From assembly GCA_019155185.1 (NCBI GenBank), contig CM032800.1:10780001-10844000 (forward strand): 64,000 nucleotides of DNA, written 5' to 3'. Below the pieces are notes generated by a model. That model saw nothing but the letters and a program-made list of their open reading frames with translations, was not told the DNA's origin and ran no database searches. How positions within the stretch are numbered: position 1 is the first letter of the stretch; each line of letters starts with the position of its first letter. This document shows positions 53,020-64,000 of this stretch, in pieces. The position numbers were made by a program, and so were the translations under genes. This DNA comes from Beaufortia kweichowensis. Its lineage: Eukaryota; Chordata; Actinopteri; Cypriniformes; Gastromyzontidae.

Positions 53020-53350
53020 ATGAAGAGATTGGACTGGCTACAACACACAGCAGCGGTTTAAAGGTCAGCTGTCGGTACAGAGAGATGGTGTACGTTGAGG
53101 GGATTATGGGAGAAAGTGTTATGGAAATGAGATCCACTGTATTCCAGTGAGTCGTTGTGCTGCATTTCTGTTAGGGAAATACTAGCGAGGTCAGCGCCCA
53201 AAGATCACCGTGACTGTATCTCTCTCTTTTTAACACCTCCTCCTCCCTAACACATTCCTCACCGGGTCCTGAGATAACAGCAGCTGCTGCAAGGTTAATA
53301 TTTAAAACAAGAGGATATCAGCTGAAGGTCTGATAGGAATATTATGGCTA
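53020..53350. promoter_or_regulatory. candidate conserved non-coding block
   Basis: Unique, GC-balanced sequence with a CAGCTG E-box (about 53,068) and GATAA-type cores, no coding frame. Texture-based call. Confidence 0.2.
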
Positions 53351-53359
53351 TGCAGGTCA

Positions 53360-53770
53360 GTGAGGGATTTTGTCCTCCATAACCTCCACATAGTCTTAAG
53401 AGCCGCTGTCACAACCTTTTTTGTGTAGATGCTGGACTGGGATCTAAATTTTCTGCAGTTTTCAATTCAACGGTCCTAAAATTGGGCACAGGTCTATTCT
53501 AATAGGGTCAGAAACATCAGGAAGAAAGTGATGTTAAATACAAATGTTCATGTCAAACAATAAAATGAATAACCATATAATTGTGCATAGTTATGACAGC
53601 AAAATAAATGAATAAATTATATAATAATATTTATTATATAATAAATTATAGACGTCAATAAAAAAGTATTTTGGCATAAATTTATCACCTGGTGTAAACT
53701 AGCAAAATTGGCCATCTGAAATTAATTTGTTTTGCCATTTCATGCCTGTGATATTAGCAGTTCTAGAACC
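53360..53770. other. gene-free AT-rich DNA
   Basis: Contains an ATTTATTATATAATAAAT-like fold-back at about 53,615-53,650; otherwise nothing. Confidence 0.3.
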
Positions 53771-53779
53771 ACACATCTG

Positions 53780-54175
53780 AATTTACTGCCAGTATGTGGC
53801 CCATGTTTCTGGCTTCAAGCGTCTGCGTCCACCGCAAAATGCTTTTGAATTAATGGAACATGACTTTAAAGGCTACATACCGTTGAGTTCACGTACGTTG
53901 TGATCAAAGCGTGTGCAGACATGACAGAAAGAGGCAGTTGTTTTGTTGACAGACATACATGTCTCTCGACTGCCATTGGGAAGCTTGTGTCAACTCACGT
54001 GATTTAACACCTATGAAACAACACGAGCCGGAGGGGTTGTCGTTTCATTTGACATGTAACCAGATAAGGACCGTCCGCTGAGGGCAATGTATCTGACCGC
54101 AAGCTTTTGGTGAGGCTAAATGATTTGACTTTTAAGGCTCGTGTGATCCTCACGAGCTAATTCGGTCATCCAAAC
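53780..54175. promoter_or_regulatory. candidate conserved non-coding block
   Basis: Unique, GC-balanced sequence with CACGTACGT and CACGTG words and no repeat wording or coding frame. Enhancer role is inferred from texture only. Confidence 0.2.
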
Positions 54176-54284
54176 ATCATTGTGATCTTTTAGTCAATAC
54201 TGCTATCAAAGGGTTAAAGATGCAGATTTGACTTTTATATTTGTTTTGGTTGTTTTTCTTCTATACAGTATATATTTTTTGCTC

Positions 54285-54345
54285 ACTAACATTTACATTT
54301 AATCATTGGCAGGTGCTTTTACCCAATGTGACTTACAAATGAAGA
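54285..54345. mobile_element. SINE tail fragment
   Basis: 'ACATTTACATTTAATCATTGG' and 'GGTGCTTTTACCCAATGTGA' with 'CTTACAAATG' match the 3' block of the tRNA-derived SINE at 34,020. Confidence 0.5.
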
Positions 54346-54349
54346 TGTT

Positions 54350-56930
54350 TTACTTTGCTGTAAAAACAAAACTGTACAAAAACCGAAGCAGTATAGAGAC
54401 TGGAAGTGGATTATGGTTGTGATTTAGGGGGTGATGGAAATGTGTCTTTGGCAGTTTTTTAAAGGTTATGATTGTTTCACAAGATTAAATGTTGAATACA
54501 CACTTGTTTTGTATGCAACATTAATACATCAACAACTTTCCATGCATATATCAGGATTTATAAAAAATAAACTTATGAGGCATAAATGTGTGCATACCTT
54601 GCAGACACTCTTGACTGTGCATAAGCATACTTTTAGGATGTAATTTACGCAAACCTTTATAAATTAGGCCCTTGGGATCCACCATATAGCCACAGACACA
54701 GACAGAAGTGAAAGTTCTTGAAAGGGACTTTACGCAGTTTAAGGAACCACAAGGTGTCGCTCGAGTGAATGTAGGGGACGGGAGGAAACACAGAATGTGT
54801 TGCAGTGGCAGTCCTGAAGGCCAACGTTAAAGCCAAGACTTTGAAATGGGCAGGTAGCCAGTTGAGCAAGAACACAAGTGGTGTGACTTGGGACGCACTC
54901 CAGTTTGGTTGAAGACCAAATGCATGACCGCATTCTGGATCATCTGTGAAGGCTTATTTTAATAAAGGCCAACCTTTAGAGTACTGAAGGAGTCTCAAGA
55001 TGAAAGCGCAGTCCATGTAATGCCCAGATCAAAATCAGTCCTACACCTAAGAAAATAAATAGTGCTTTAAGCAGCTTTGTTTAAAATGATGTACTCCTTT
55101 AAAGCACATGGACATGCATAGATGCTATATTGACTAATTGGCTAAATCATATGTCAATGTTGTCACCAATGTTGTTGGGCAGGACAAGACTTTATAGTCT
55201 ATAAATAGGCTACATACCAGTAAATGGGGGCTTTACTAATTTCAATATTTTACATTCTGTCTCCAAATATTTTGACCTATAATATTTAAATATGTTTGTG
55301 CTTTTTTATGTGTGTATGTGTTTTTATCATTGGTAACCAAACTTTTGCAGTGTCAGTAAAAAGGCCAAGACACTAGTTCAGAATTCAGAAGAAAATGACT
55401 TATTACACTTACAAATCAGCTTAAGGCTTCACTTAGTTCACCCCAAAAACTTCACATCACGATGAGTCATCACTCATAAAAAAGCCAATACAAAACACCT
55501 TGAGGAACAGACTATTCTGCTCTGCCTGTTCTTCACACCGTCAGCCAAGAGACGCGATCAGCTATGCATGAGAACCACAATGTGAAAGACCAGAAGCAGA
55601 AATAGCCAACCTTGATAAACACCTTTAAAAATAAACGTGGCTGACATTCGCACATACTGAGATGTGTTTTGCCAAAGCTGGAACCTTGTGTGCTTTGTCA
55701 TGACCATCGAAGAATGTAATGTGAGAAGATGAGTTTTCTGTAGATAGGTGCCAGAGAGATTCTGTCCAACTTTAGTAATGAAGAAAAGACTCAAAATGTA
55801 AGATGTGAGTTTCAACAGATGTGTTGGTTTGCAAAATCTTTCCAACGGTGTGTACTTGATAACACGCTGACTGAAAGATGACTAGTCTAAGTTTAGAGGA
55901 TGGAAAGGAAAGAATAAGCACTAAGAAGAAACATTTCAAGGTTATGTTGCCAGATTTCACATACAGTATAGCCTTGACCTGGTGCCAACATTTTGTTGTG
56001 AAACATTGATCTCTTAAGAAAATATTGGTGATTTAATTCACTTAATGCTGAACATATTTAAGACTTGACAGGAACTGTTGTGTTTGTACAATTCTTTTAA
56101 ATTTTAGATGGCTCATACATTCTGCCGGAACCTCCCTATTCTACTTTCATGTTTTATTGAACTTAGAAAATATTATAACAATGCTTATCTAAGGGCATTT
56201 ACAGTACACCTATTACAATACTGGAGTAATCTGAGTTTAAGGGTCCTGTTCAAGGACAAGAAACATCATATTTAAGATCGTAAATCACTACAAAACATGT
56301 TAGTTGATACTGTATGTCAAAGAGCGTGTGCTTGTATATGTTTATTTGGTTGTTATTTTGGCTGAAAGAAACAGAAATCATATCATTCACAGCAGTAGTC
56401 ATATCATCCACAGTTTGGTGGTTTAATCATTGTTTGGAGCAAGGATGAACGTCTTGTTTAGTCTTAATTCGTGATAATACTCTCGCTCTTAATAGTAAAT
56501 TTGAAGAGGCCTAACATGAGATTACTTTCAACAAATCTGTATAAAACATTATTGAATTTATAATCTAAATTTAAGTGAGTTTGCATTAAAGTGTGAATAG
56601 AAATAAGTTCAGTTTTTGACATTAAAATTGTGTAACGTTTACAGATGATGGAATTACATTTTTTAATTAAGTTTCCATTTTAATTTTTTAGACGGTGTAA
56701 TTTGTAAGTAATTTTTTTATATAACTTGCCTAACACTGTTTTAATAAGCACGGTTTTAATAAGATGCAAATATTGTTCAGAAAACACTTTGTCCTCCTGG
56801 TTTGCATCAGCACTGTATCATTTTCATTTGTATTTCCTGTGGTCAAGGACAGGTCATTGCGAATTTTGTTATTTTATTTCATCAGCCTGTTCTATAAATG
56901 TAAAGAAGTTGATATGGAGATTCATACTCT
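54350..56930. other. gene-free DNA
   Basis: No exon recognised. 54,640-55,010 has patches of higher GC but the overlapping frames are on opposite strands and unpatterned. Confidence 0.35.
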
Positions 56931-56934
56931 CTAG

Positions 56935-57195
56935 TGAGAATTATATTCACAGACACAAATGGGGGTGTATTTTCCTGTGTGAGTCATGAGGAAAGAGTAA
57001 ATATCATCTATCATAGAAGTATTCATGCTTTCCAGATCGGAAACATTGCAAGAAAGGATGATAGTTTTTTCTTATCTATTTCTCCTCTTGAGAAATAAGC
57101 TTATTTTTACTCGGTAATCTACCCGGTGGGTTTTTTCCACTGTCTGTCCGTCTAGACGGCAGAGCAGCTCTCCACCGGTGTGATCAGGTGTCTTA
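56935..57195 (+). repeat. left arm of a long inverted-repeat pair
   Basis: Homologous, in reverse orientation, to 61,775-62,105. Shared blocks in order: 'TGTGTGAGTCATGA', 'GAGTAAATATCATCTATC', 'AACATTGCAAGAAAGGA', 'TTCTTATCTATTTC', then 'TTTTTTCCACTGTCTG' and 'GTCTAGACGGCAGAGCAGCT' followed by 'CTCCACC'. The perfect palindrome CCGTCTAGACGG lies in this arm at about 57,148-57,159. Confidence 0.65.
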
Positions 57196-57289
57196 GTGAG
57201 ATATTATGGAGGTTTAGTCCGCATAACATACAGAGATATTAAACCATTTTTGCTGCTAGACTAAAGCACAGGTTTATTGAATTCTTTGA

Positions 57290-57430
57290 CAAACATTGCC
57301 ACAAGCAATAAAATATTGTGTTATCTGGTTCAGCTACATGCATCACAACCTTATAAGTTTTATTCCCAGGGAACGCATATATACTGATGTGTACCTTGAA
57401 AGCATCTGCCAAATGTGTAAATGTGAATGT
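57290..57430 (+). mobile_element. tRNA-derived SINE copy
   Basis: Tail-side phrases 'TTATTCCCAGGGAACGCAT' and 'AAGCATCTGCCAAATGTGTAA' with 'ATGTGAATG' at the end match the fish SINE family. The tRNA-like head is decayed (GGTTCAGCTACATGCATCAC). Confidence 0.5.
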
Positions 57431-57692
57431 CAGGCCAGAGCTAAAAATTATTGTGTGAATCTTTTTTAAATGAATAGCATTGGCTGTAATATAATTCATC
57501 TAATGTATGTGTTTTTAAAATGTCTAATGTATTAATTCACTTTAATTGCATATTATTATCTAATTAAGATGTTCCTGAACATTAACCTTAAGATGGTGCT
57601 TTTTTGTGAGTTGGAAATGGATCCTATATCAATCACCTGATATCCTCTAATGATATTCTGTATATTGAGGTCAACCTACCGTTGCATCCCCA

Positions 57693-57707
57693 CCACATGG
57701 GGGCGCT
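57693..57707 (+). promoter_or_regulatory. CTCF-like motif
   Basis: CCACATGGGGGCGCT agrees with about 13 of 15 CTCF core positions. Unknown occupancy. Confidence 0.3.
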
Positions 57708-58724
57708 TTGTCTTCATCATGGTAAACGTTTGTCTTGATCCGGCTACACAACAGTGTTGCTTTGGGTCTGAAGTAACAAGATTACATCAGATAGTCATTA
57801 CACTTGAGCAGAGAGAGAGAGATGAAGTATAAAATGACCCAGTTTTCTTTCTAAATGTCTTTTTGTCCTGGTCTCATTTGGCCTGATTCACTGATGGCAT
57901 GTTTTTACAAATAAAAAAATGTCTTAATCCTTCACCTTAAACTGTAGAGACTACAAAAATCATGTACTAGTGCCTTAACTAATGGTAAATCATGGTGTTA
58001 GTAAATGTGTTGAACCATGGTATTTGGGTGGACCATTCATATTATCAGTATTTCTACAAATATCATGGTCATATTATTAATATTATGGTAAGATTACGGT
58101 AAATTGTGGTTACTATGGTTGTACTACTGTACAAATAATACCAAAATTTGTGCTATAATTAAACAATGATTAATCTTCATGAGGGATAAAGGAATAGAGT
58201 AATCGGCAACTAACAAATTAATAACTTTATTGATAAGTGTTCAAGGTTATAGATAGCACCTACATTAACATATGCTAAAGGTGACTACTTCTTCACGAAG
58301 ACTTCATCCGTAGTTAAGGATAACCCTTCATTAGTGCATTATTATTCAGTACCTTTATTCATCATTGTTTCTTATTGAAGCATGTATTAGATGGTTTGTG
58401 CCTGTTATAGTTATCTTATTGTCTGACATTGTTATTGGTGTGTAACTCTCAGCTTTCACCATCCAATCAATTCCGGTTCTCCCGCCCTAGATTTTTTCTT
58501 GCCAAATATCCCGTTTCGCACAGAAATATGTCAGATTATGGATGTAAAACTGGTTAGTCTTTCATTTTGGCTCTCAGACATGCAGCCAGACTCAGATTTG
58601 TATCTCACTTGGCTTCTGGACCGTTGTGGACACCTGTTAAGGTCACTGAACGTATTTCCGTATGACAGAGATGGTGTGTGAGGTCCGTCCAGACATGGTG
58701 TGAGGTCTCTGCCAACTGTGTTCC

Positions 58725-58860
58725 TGTAGTTTAACTGCTATATGGTGGTGCTAGCAACACCAAGGTCATGGTTTCATTCTCAGGGTATACATGGAGTAAT
58801 GAAATGTACTGTATATCAGCTTGCATAAAAAGTTCTGCCAAATGCGTAACTGTAAATCGT
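58725..58860 (+). mobile_element. tRNA-derived SINE copy
   Basis: A tRNA-like head (GTAGTTTAACTGCTATATGG, GTGCTAGCAACACCAAGGTC, ATGGTTTCATTCTCAGGG) precedes 'AAAAGTTCTGCCAAATGCGT' and 'AACTGTAAAT'. Opposite orientation to the copy at 34,020. Not a functional tRNA. Confidence 0.6.
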
Positions 58861-58903
58861 ATTAATGGATACTTTGCAAGTGTCTGTGCTTGTGTAGACA
58901 GGG

Positions 58904-58924
58904 GTGTGTGTGTGTGTGTGTGTG
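58904..58924. repeat. (TG)n microsatellite
   Basis: A continuous GT run of about 21 bases. Confidence 0.85.
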
Positions 58925-58929
58925 GTACA

Positions 58930-61770
58930 GCAGTAGAAACACACAGGTCATAGGTTTAAATGAGGACATGACAAGACTTTGACCCGTGTCCACATGGCCC
59001 ACCTACTATGTTATGGGCTGGGATGTTTTAACTTTAGGAAACCTTTACCATTTTACAATACACCCTTAAAACGTACACGTCAAGAATAGTGTTTATTTAT
59101 AAATAAACACCATATAAAAATAATTTTGTAGCTGTGCTTTTACGGCCTGAGCTCTGTGCTGCTTCACACTGATATCTATTTATTTTTTTAATCCATATTA
59201 TTTCATTGTTGTTATTTATGCATTTTTTCAAGAATTTCCTTCTAAAGGTTCATTATATATCTTTTATTCTCTTTGTAAATTATTTCTATGTAAAGCATGT
59301 TAAATTACCTTTACCTTTGCTTTAAAATGTGCTATAAACTTAAGTGATAAACATCCACTTTCACCTATAATAGTATAATTGAAATATTACTGAAAATGTA
59401 TTGTATATTACAGAAATTTATTGTGTGTATATATATATACCTATATATATATGGATGATTCACTGTGGTGACCACTTAAAGTAGCCGAAAGCTGAATTTC
59501 ATTTATATACAGTCTTTGTCTTTCTATGTTTTGTTAAGAAATGAAAAATCATCTTATAAAGGAGATTTATCTTAAAACTTCCTTTAGGATTGCTTGACAA
59601 TTTTTTCGTAATTTTTTGCCCATAGAGAAAATGAATAAACACAGACAATAGAACAAACCCTGCAAAATGTGGCAGAGGTGTCAGCAGTCTGAAAGGTTCA
59701 CATGAATAACCAGGAAATACTGATCATTTTAATCGTCTGGCAACAGTGTAACATTCTTGGATTTGCTGTAATTGTTGAAACATAAGGAACATTACATGAA
59801 AAAGTGAGTAAATCTGGTGTGCTTGAGGTCTCTGAGCGCTGCAGATGAGAGTCCTGTGTGTAAACCATTCATTAAGTTCCTCTGAAAAGCAGGAATTTAC
59901 CCTGTCATGTTGTTTGCCTTTTTCTTTTAATCAACAAAAGCCGCCCACGCAATTGCACATGGACACATATAGACATAACTGCACGGTTACAAATATAGTA
60001 CCATTCATTTATATAAAGAATGAGAGAATGAAGCGTTATGAGAGAAAGTGTGCACGCAAAAAGCCGTCAAAAGTCTAAAATTAATATGTGAATGTTTCTT
60101 TTGAATGTTGCTAGAACACCCTGTACACTTAAAGTACAAACCTAAAATATGTACTGCCAGTTATAATTTTACTATTTTATTGGGACCTAAAGAATTTAAA
60201 GTTATTTTGCCAAGAAAGTCCTGTAATCATCACCAATGCATAATACATGATAAACTTGAATGCTTTTTTGGTTTAGGAATGATCATCCCATTGTCCCACA
60301 CATTGTAAAGTACAACTTCTGAGTTGGGTTTTTATCCATCTGTAACTGATTGGATTGTGAAAAATGTATATAGTTATGATGCCATCAGCTGACAGAAAAT
60401 ATGTTTCAGCTGCAGAAAATGTTTATACAAGATTTTGTTATACAAGCATGTATATTGACCAGGAATCCGTTAGAAAACTGAATCTGGAAACTAAAAAATT
60501 AGAAATGCTTTTACAAGAAGTGATGGTGTAATAAATGTGGTGATTTATTGGACAAAATTCAGACTTAAGGCCAGCATTGCCCATGCTGACATTCTGCAAG
60601 GATACCAAGTTTTAAATAAACCAATTTTAATAAAAACATTGTTTGCAATCCTACTCTGGGCTTGATTACTTACTGGTGATTGAAAAAAAAATTAAATAAA
60701 AAAAAAGAATTTGCATTAGTGCATCATAAATCATAGTGTTGAAGAACATGCCAAAGATACCTGAATGGTATTTTTTTTTCTGGTGGATCCTTGCATGCTT
60801 TTATTTATAGCCAATATTGTATAAAATTTGTCAGTTTTTATTTCATGTAACATTTCTAGTTGCTTATCAAAGAAACATATTCCCCCCAAAATGGACATGC
60901 ATTCCAAATAATTAATAAAAAAATAAGTACTTCATTGGTATTTTACATTTTTTTCCCCCCAGATTAAACTATTAACAACTCTGTTGTGAATTTGTATCTA
61001 ACAACATAAATTCTATTAAGCTTACCTATCCCAACCCTGTTTTCAAATTCCCCACACAGATGGTATTGTGTATCTAAGAGGAAACTGTATTTGCTTTTAT
61101 CAGTACAATGTCCTCATGTTTCGCCTGCTTGATGATGTGTGGCCCACAGCAAACAAAGCTCATCTCTAATGGATGTAATTTATCAGTATACATTTACTTT
61201 TGCTTGTTTGTCACCCTAAGCAACATTGTCTGAATCAACAGTTTCGAATACTTCTCTGTAATATAACCAGCCAGGCGGATAGAACAGTGTCTTACCATCC
61301 TGGTCCTGGAGTAACCCCAGCACCACACATCATTTTGGATGCGTCCGTAACGCAGAAGATTGTTATTAGAGATTATCTGAATTTGGTGTGTCAGAAAAAG
61401 GAGAGCTCACCTGATATAACCAAAGTAAAATGGTTTGGTCTATTGACATTCTATTGGTCTATTGAAATTTGTTGTCCAAAAAGTAGGCAATCAACAGGTA
61501 ATCATATAAAGATCAAAGTTAGAGAACATATTTTTGCAAAAAAAAATCATAATTAAAAAGAAAAAAGCTTCGAGATAACAAAAGGGACACCATGAGATTT
61601 AGCATATTTTGATATTTACAAAAAAAGTGGTTTTGCAAATTATAAAGACGACATTGCTAATGCTTTGCTGTATAAAATAGCAAATATCTAAAGCAGTAAA
61701 CCCTTGGTTTACTCTAATATTAGAAACAGACTTTTAAAACTATTTAATTTTTCCAGACTCTCATAATTTT
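58930..61770. other. gene-free DNA
   Basis: AT-rich with short (TA)n (about 59,432-59,452). A 118-codon plus frame at 61,200-61,556 has no splice borders or family match. Nothing else supported. Confidence 0.35.
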
Positions 61771-61774
61771 CCTC

Positions 61775-62105
61775 ATCTAAATCTCTTGATCACGCGGGTG
61801 GAGAGCTGCTCGGCCGTCTAGACATACAGACGGTGGAAAAAAGCCACCATGTAGTTTAGTAAGTGAATATCTTTCCTGGATATGACATGAGAGGATTTTA
61901 AAGAAAAGGCATCATTTTACAAGGGGGAAATAGATAAGAAATTACTCCTTTCTTGCAATGTTGCAAGTGTGAAAAACATGAAAACGTCTCTGATAGGTGA
62001 TATTTACTCCTTCCTCTGCCCACCTCATGTATCATCATGATGTGTCATGACTCGCACAGGATGATACCCCACGTTTCTGTGTGTGAATGTAGTCAGTTTC
62101 CTTCA
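61775..62105 (-). repeat. right arm of a long inverted-repeat pair
   Basis: The reverse complement shares ordered blocks with 56,935-57,195 (see that entry), including TCTAGACGGC and GAGCAGCTCTCCACC. It is longer because of about 70 bases inserted in its middle (around 61,850-61,920). The arms are about 4.6 kb apart. Confidence 0.65.
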
Positions 62106-62159
62106 TAATTCAGCAATACTGTGTAAAATGGACAATTTTGTCTGAAAGAAAGACCGTAC

Positions 62160-62700
62160 TTTTCATATAATCACAAGGATCATCACCAAGCTCCAGTCAC
62201 ATGGAGACGGCTGGCCTTACTTCTGTTATTGTTAATGGTTATTGTTTAGTACATGAAGCATTTATTTAGCCTTTTCTTTGGTCCTTTACTTTAAAGGGAG
62301 TCCCCTCCATTCTCTCAGCAGTCTTTCCCTTCTCCCACATGTTGTTCCATCTCCATCAAGTGTAAAATATCCCTACCATATAAGATTCCCATGCCATGTC
62401 ATCAGTTTAGTTGCTCTCTATAAATGGCACATGTTATTTTGGCTGACCTCTCAAAATACAGGCATCTCCTGGCCACGGCACGGGGTAAATCTGAGTCATC
62501 TGTGAACCTCATGACAGCTCCCACAATTCTCCTTTAGTTCTGTTTGATTGCTGATCATAGCATTAAATCATTCTGAGGTCTGTAAGGTATTAAAGCTTAG
62601 CCAAAGTAAATCTGACTTTCTCCTAACGATTAATCTTGTCATTTTTTACCTTTATGACCACATGAAACAATATTAACAACTGTTCTTGCTTCCATAAGTG
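62160..62700. promoter_or_regulatory. candidate conserved non-coding block
   Basis: Unique-looking sequence with CCATATAAGA and CTATAAATGG (CArG/MEF2-like, imperfect) and a TGAGTCA AP-1 site at about 62,493-62,499. No coding frame with splice borders. Texture- and motif-based call. Confidence 0.2.
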
Positions 62701-62784
62701 TTTAGTGCAACATAGTTGACATATGCAGAATTGCTAATAAAATGCTTGTGTAAGGTCGTTTTTAATCAGTTTTTAATGTTCAAA

Positions 62785-63150
62785 GCATGATTTTCATAGT
62801 CAGATAAAGTGCAGTTTTTAGAATTGTTACATCCATAACAGTCCATATTCATCAGAAATAAAATAACTATTTCATGTTCTTTGAAGAGTCATCTCTTCTC
62901 TGTTTGTTGGGCATTATTGCTTCTGGTTTGTGCATTTTAATACACGGAAATGAAATAAAGTATGTTGTCTCTCAAAAATGTGTGTTCTTTTTTGTCACAT
63001 CCGTAATACGGTTATCTGTATATTTACATTTCTTTTAAATGGAAAGCTTGTGCATGGACTGATATTTTGAATGTAAGAGAATGTATTTATATTTTAAATA
63101 TTTGACTGAAATGTCACATCCATAACACTGGAATTGCCCACATTTTGATG
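62785..63150 (+). repeat. dispersed repeat, direct copy of 49,068-49,460
   Basis: See the paired entry for shared phrases. This copy carries 'CTTGTGCATGGACTGATATT', also recognisable near 5,080. Confidence 0.65.
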
Positions 63151-63624
63151 AAAGCTTATGTAAACAAACATGCGCTGGCAATTTGTGCACAAAAAGAACT
63201 GGAATTTGTAGTTGGAAAGTAAATAATAGTCATTTTTGATTTCATTATGACTAACTCTAAGTGTAAGTAGGCCGTTTTTAGGTTGACCTTATAAAAACTG
63301 TGCTCCATGACACTTACAAAATATTGCTGTGTTTGTCTGAGATGTCTGGCGTGTCATCATCTGACTCAGCCAATGATGTGACTTTGGGGCGGGGCTACCT
63401 GTTTGTCCTTACAATGATAAATGAGGTGGAACCTTCATTATGTTACTGTACTAGCAGTAGAAAGTGATGCATACAGTATTTCTTGAGAAAGTCCCTAAAA
63501 GCTCTTTTGGTTACATGCATGTTCCTCATCTCAGAAATATTCCTAGGGGAAGTGATGGTTTATGAGTTTGTGCATTTGAACATACCTAATACCATCCATG
63601 TGTCTCCTGTCTGTTTATTTGCAG

Positions 63625-63825
63625 ACGTCAGAGATGCTCGCTGGTCAAGTGACTGCTGACTTTAGGGACCGTGTGAGTTCTCCGTAGCTCTGAGAAGGTG
63701 ACCCTGCCCTCATTGTCTATAAACATCTATTGGAGGTCATCCAGCAGTCAGACCACACTGAGGAAAGTTCCCGACTGGACTGCCGCTGCTTCGACCGAAC
63801 CCTTGAAGATTTACTTCTTACAGCT
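63625..63825 (+). other. possible exon of an unidentified plus-strand transcript
   Basis: A strong acceptor (CTGTCTGTTTATTTGCAG) precedes 201 bases of GC-balanced sequence ending CAGCT|GTAAGA. If spliced to the 48,660-48,760 exon, the open frame would end after 12 residues, so it would be mainly non-coding. Another frame is open from about 63,698 (reading DPALIVYKHLLEVIQQSDH). I cannot identify it. Plausibly a 5' UTR exon of a gene beyond the window. Confidence 0.3.
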
Positions 63826-64000
63826 GTAAGAAACACACCGATTACAAATGTCAAATCACATTAAATGCACCAGTGCATCGGTTAAAGATTTTTTGACTGT
63901 TATCTTGTGACTTAGCTGACACTATATATAACCAGACAAACAATTAACACCCAGCAAAGCGGTAAATAATATTACATGAGAAGACGCCACAGTGGTTTCT

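Noticed and set aside
58725..58800. tRNA-like sequence with B-box-like wording
   Set aside because: Part of a tRNA-derived SINE with mismatched stems; not a functional tRNA gene. The faint tRNA-like phrase near 12,296 fails for the same reason.

Overview
This is vertebrate nuclear DNA from a teleost fish, most probably a cyprinid (carp/minnow group). The genes are interrupted by GT-AG introns, the intergenic DNA is AT-rich, and the dispersed repeats are of a kind common in cyprinid genomes: palindromic MITEs, tRNA-derived SINE pieces, and the family beginning with a 'GGGTGAACTATCCCTTTAA'-type end. No bacterial, CRISPR, rRNA or functional tRNA feature was seen. Species and family assignment rest on recognition by eye, not on a search.

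Three protein-coding loci can be supported. (1) tgfb2 (transforming growth factor beta 2) lies on the minus strand, with seven coding exons between 37,363 and 16,272. Its exon sizes and phases fit the conserved TGFB2 structure, except that exon 5 carries one extra base just after the furin site. As written, this destroys the frame of the mature growth factor. (2) rrp15 (ribosomal RNA processing 15) lies on the minus strand, with five coding exons between 43,831 and 42,016. It is upstream of tgfb2 in the same orientation, as in mammals. (3) An intron-poor gene on the plus strand (44,760-46,891) encodes a 484-residue polytopic membrane protein with a central charged helix. I do not recognise it. 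It is the best candidate here for an undescribed gene.

Layout: 1-16 kb has no gene; it holds repeats, a GC-rich patch near 5.5 kb and an unusual threefold repeated non-coding element near 7.75 kb. 16.3-37.4 kb is tgfb2, with a 14.5-kb first intron containing MITEs, a 31-bp tandem array and a motif-rich enhancer candidate at 34.3-34.7 kb. About 38.05-38.1 kb holds the tgfb2 TATA/E-box promoter. 38.1-42 kb is intergenic with MITE copies. 42.0-43.8 kb is rrp15. 44.8-46.9 kb is the unknown membrane-protein gene, and rrp15 and this gene are transcribed divergently. 47-64 kb has no clear protein gene; it contains two possible exons with good splice signals (48.66 and 63.63 kb), several unique GC-balanced blocks that look like conserved non-coding elements, a pair of inverted repeats about 4.6 kb apart, and dispersed repeats.

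The genes are not an operon. TGF-beta 2 is a secreted signalling ligand, RRP15 a nucleolar 60S-ribosome assembly factor, and the third protein is of unknown role. All similarity statements come from memory of the families. No database search, coverage plot or RNA evidence was available.
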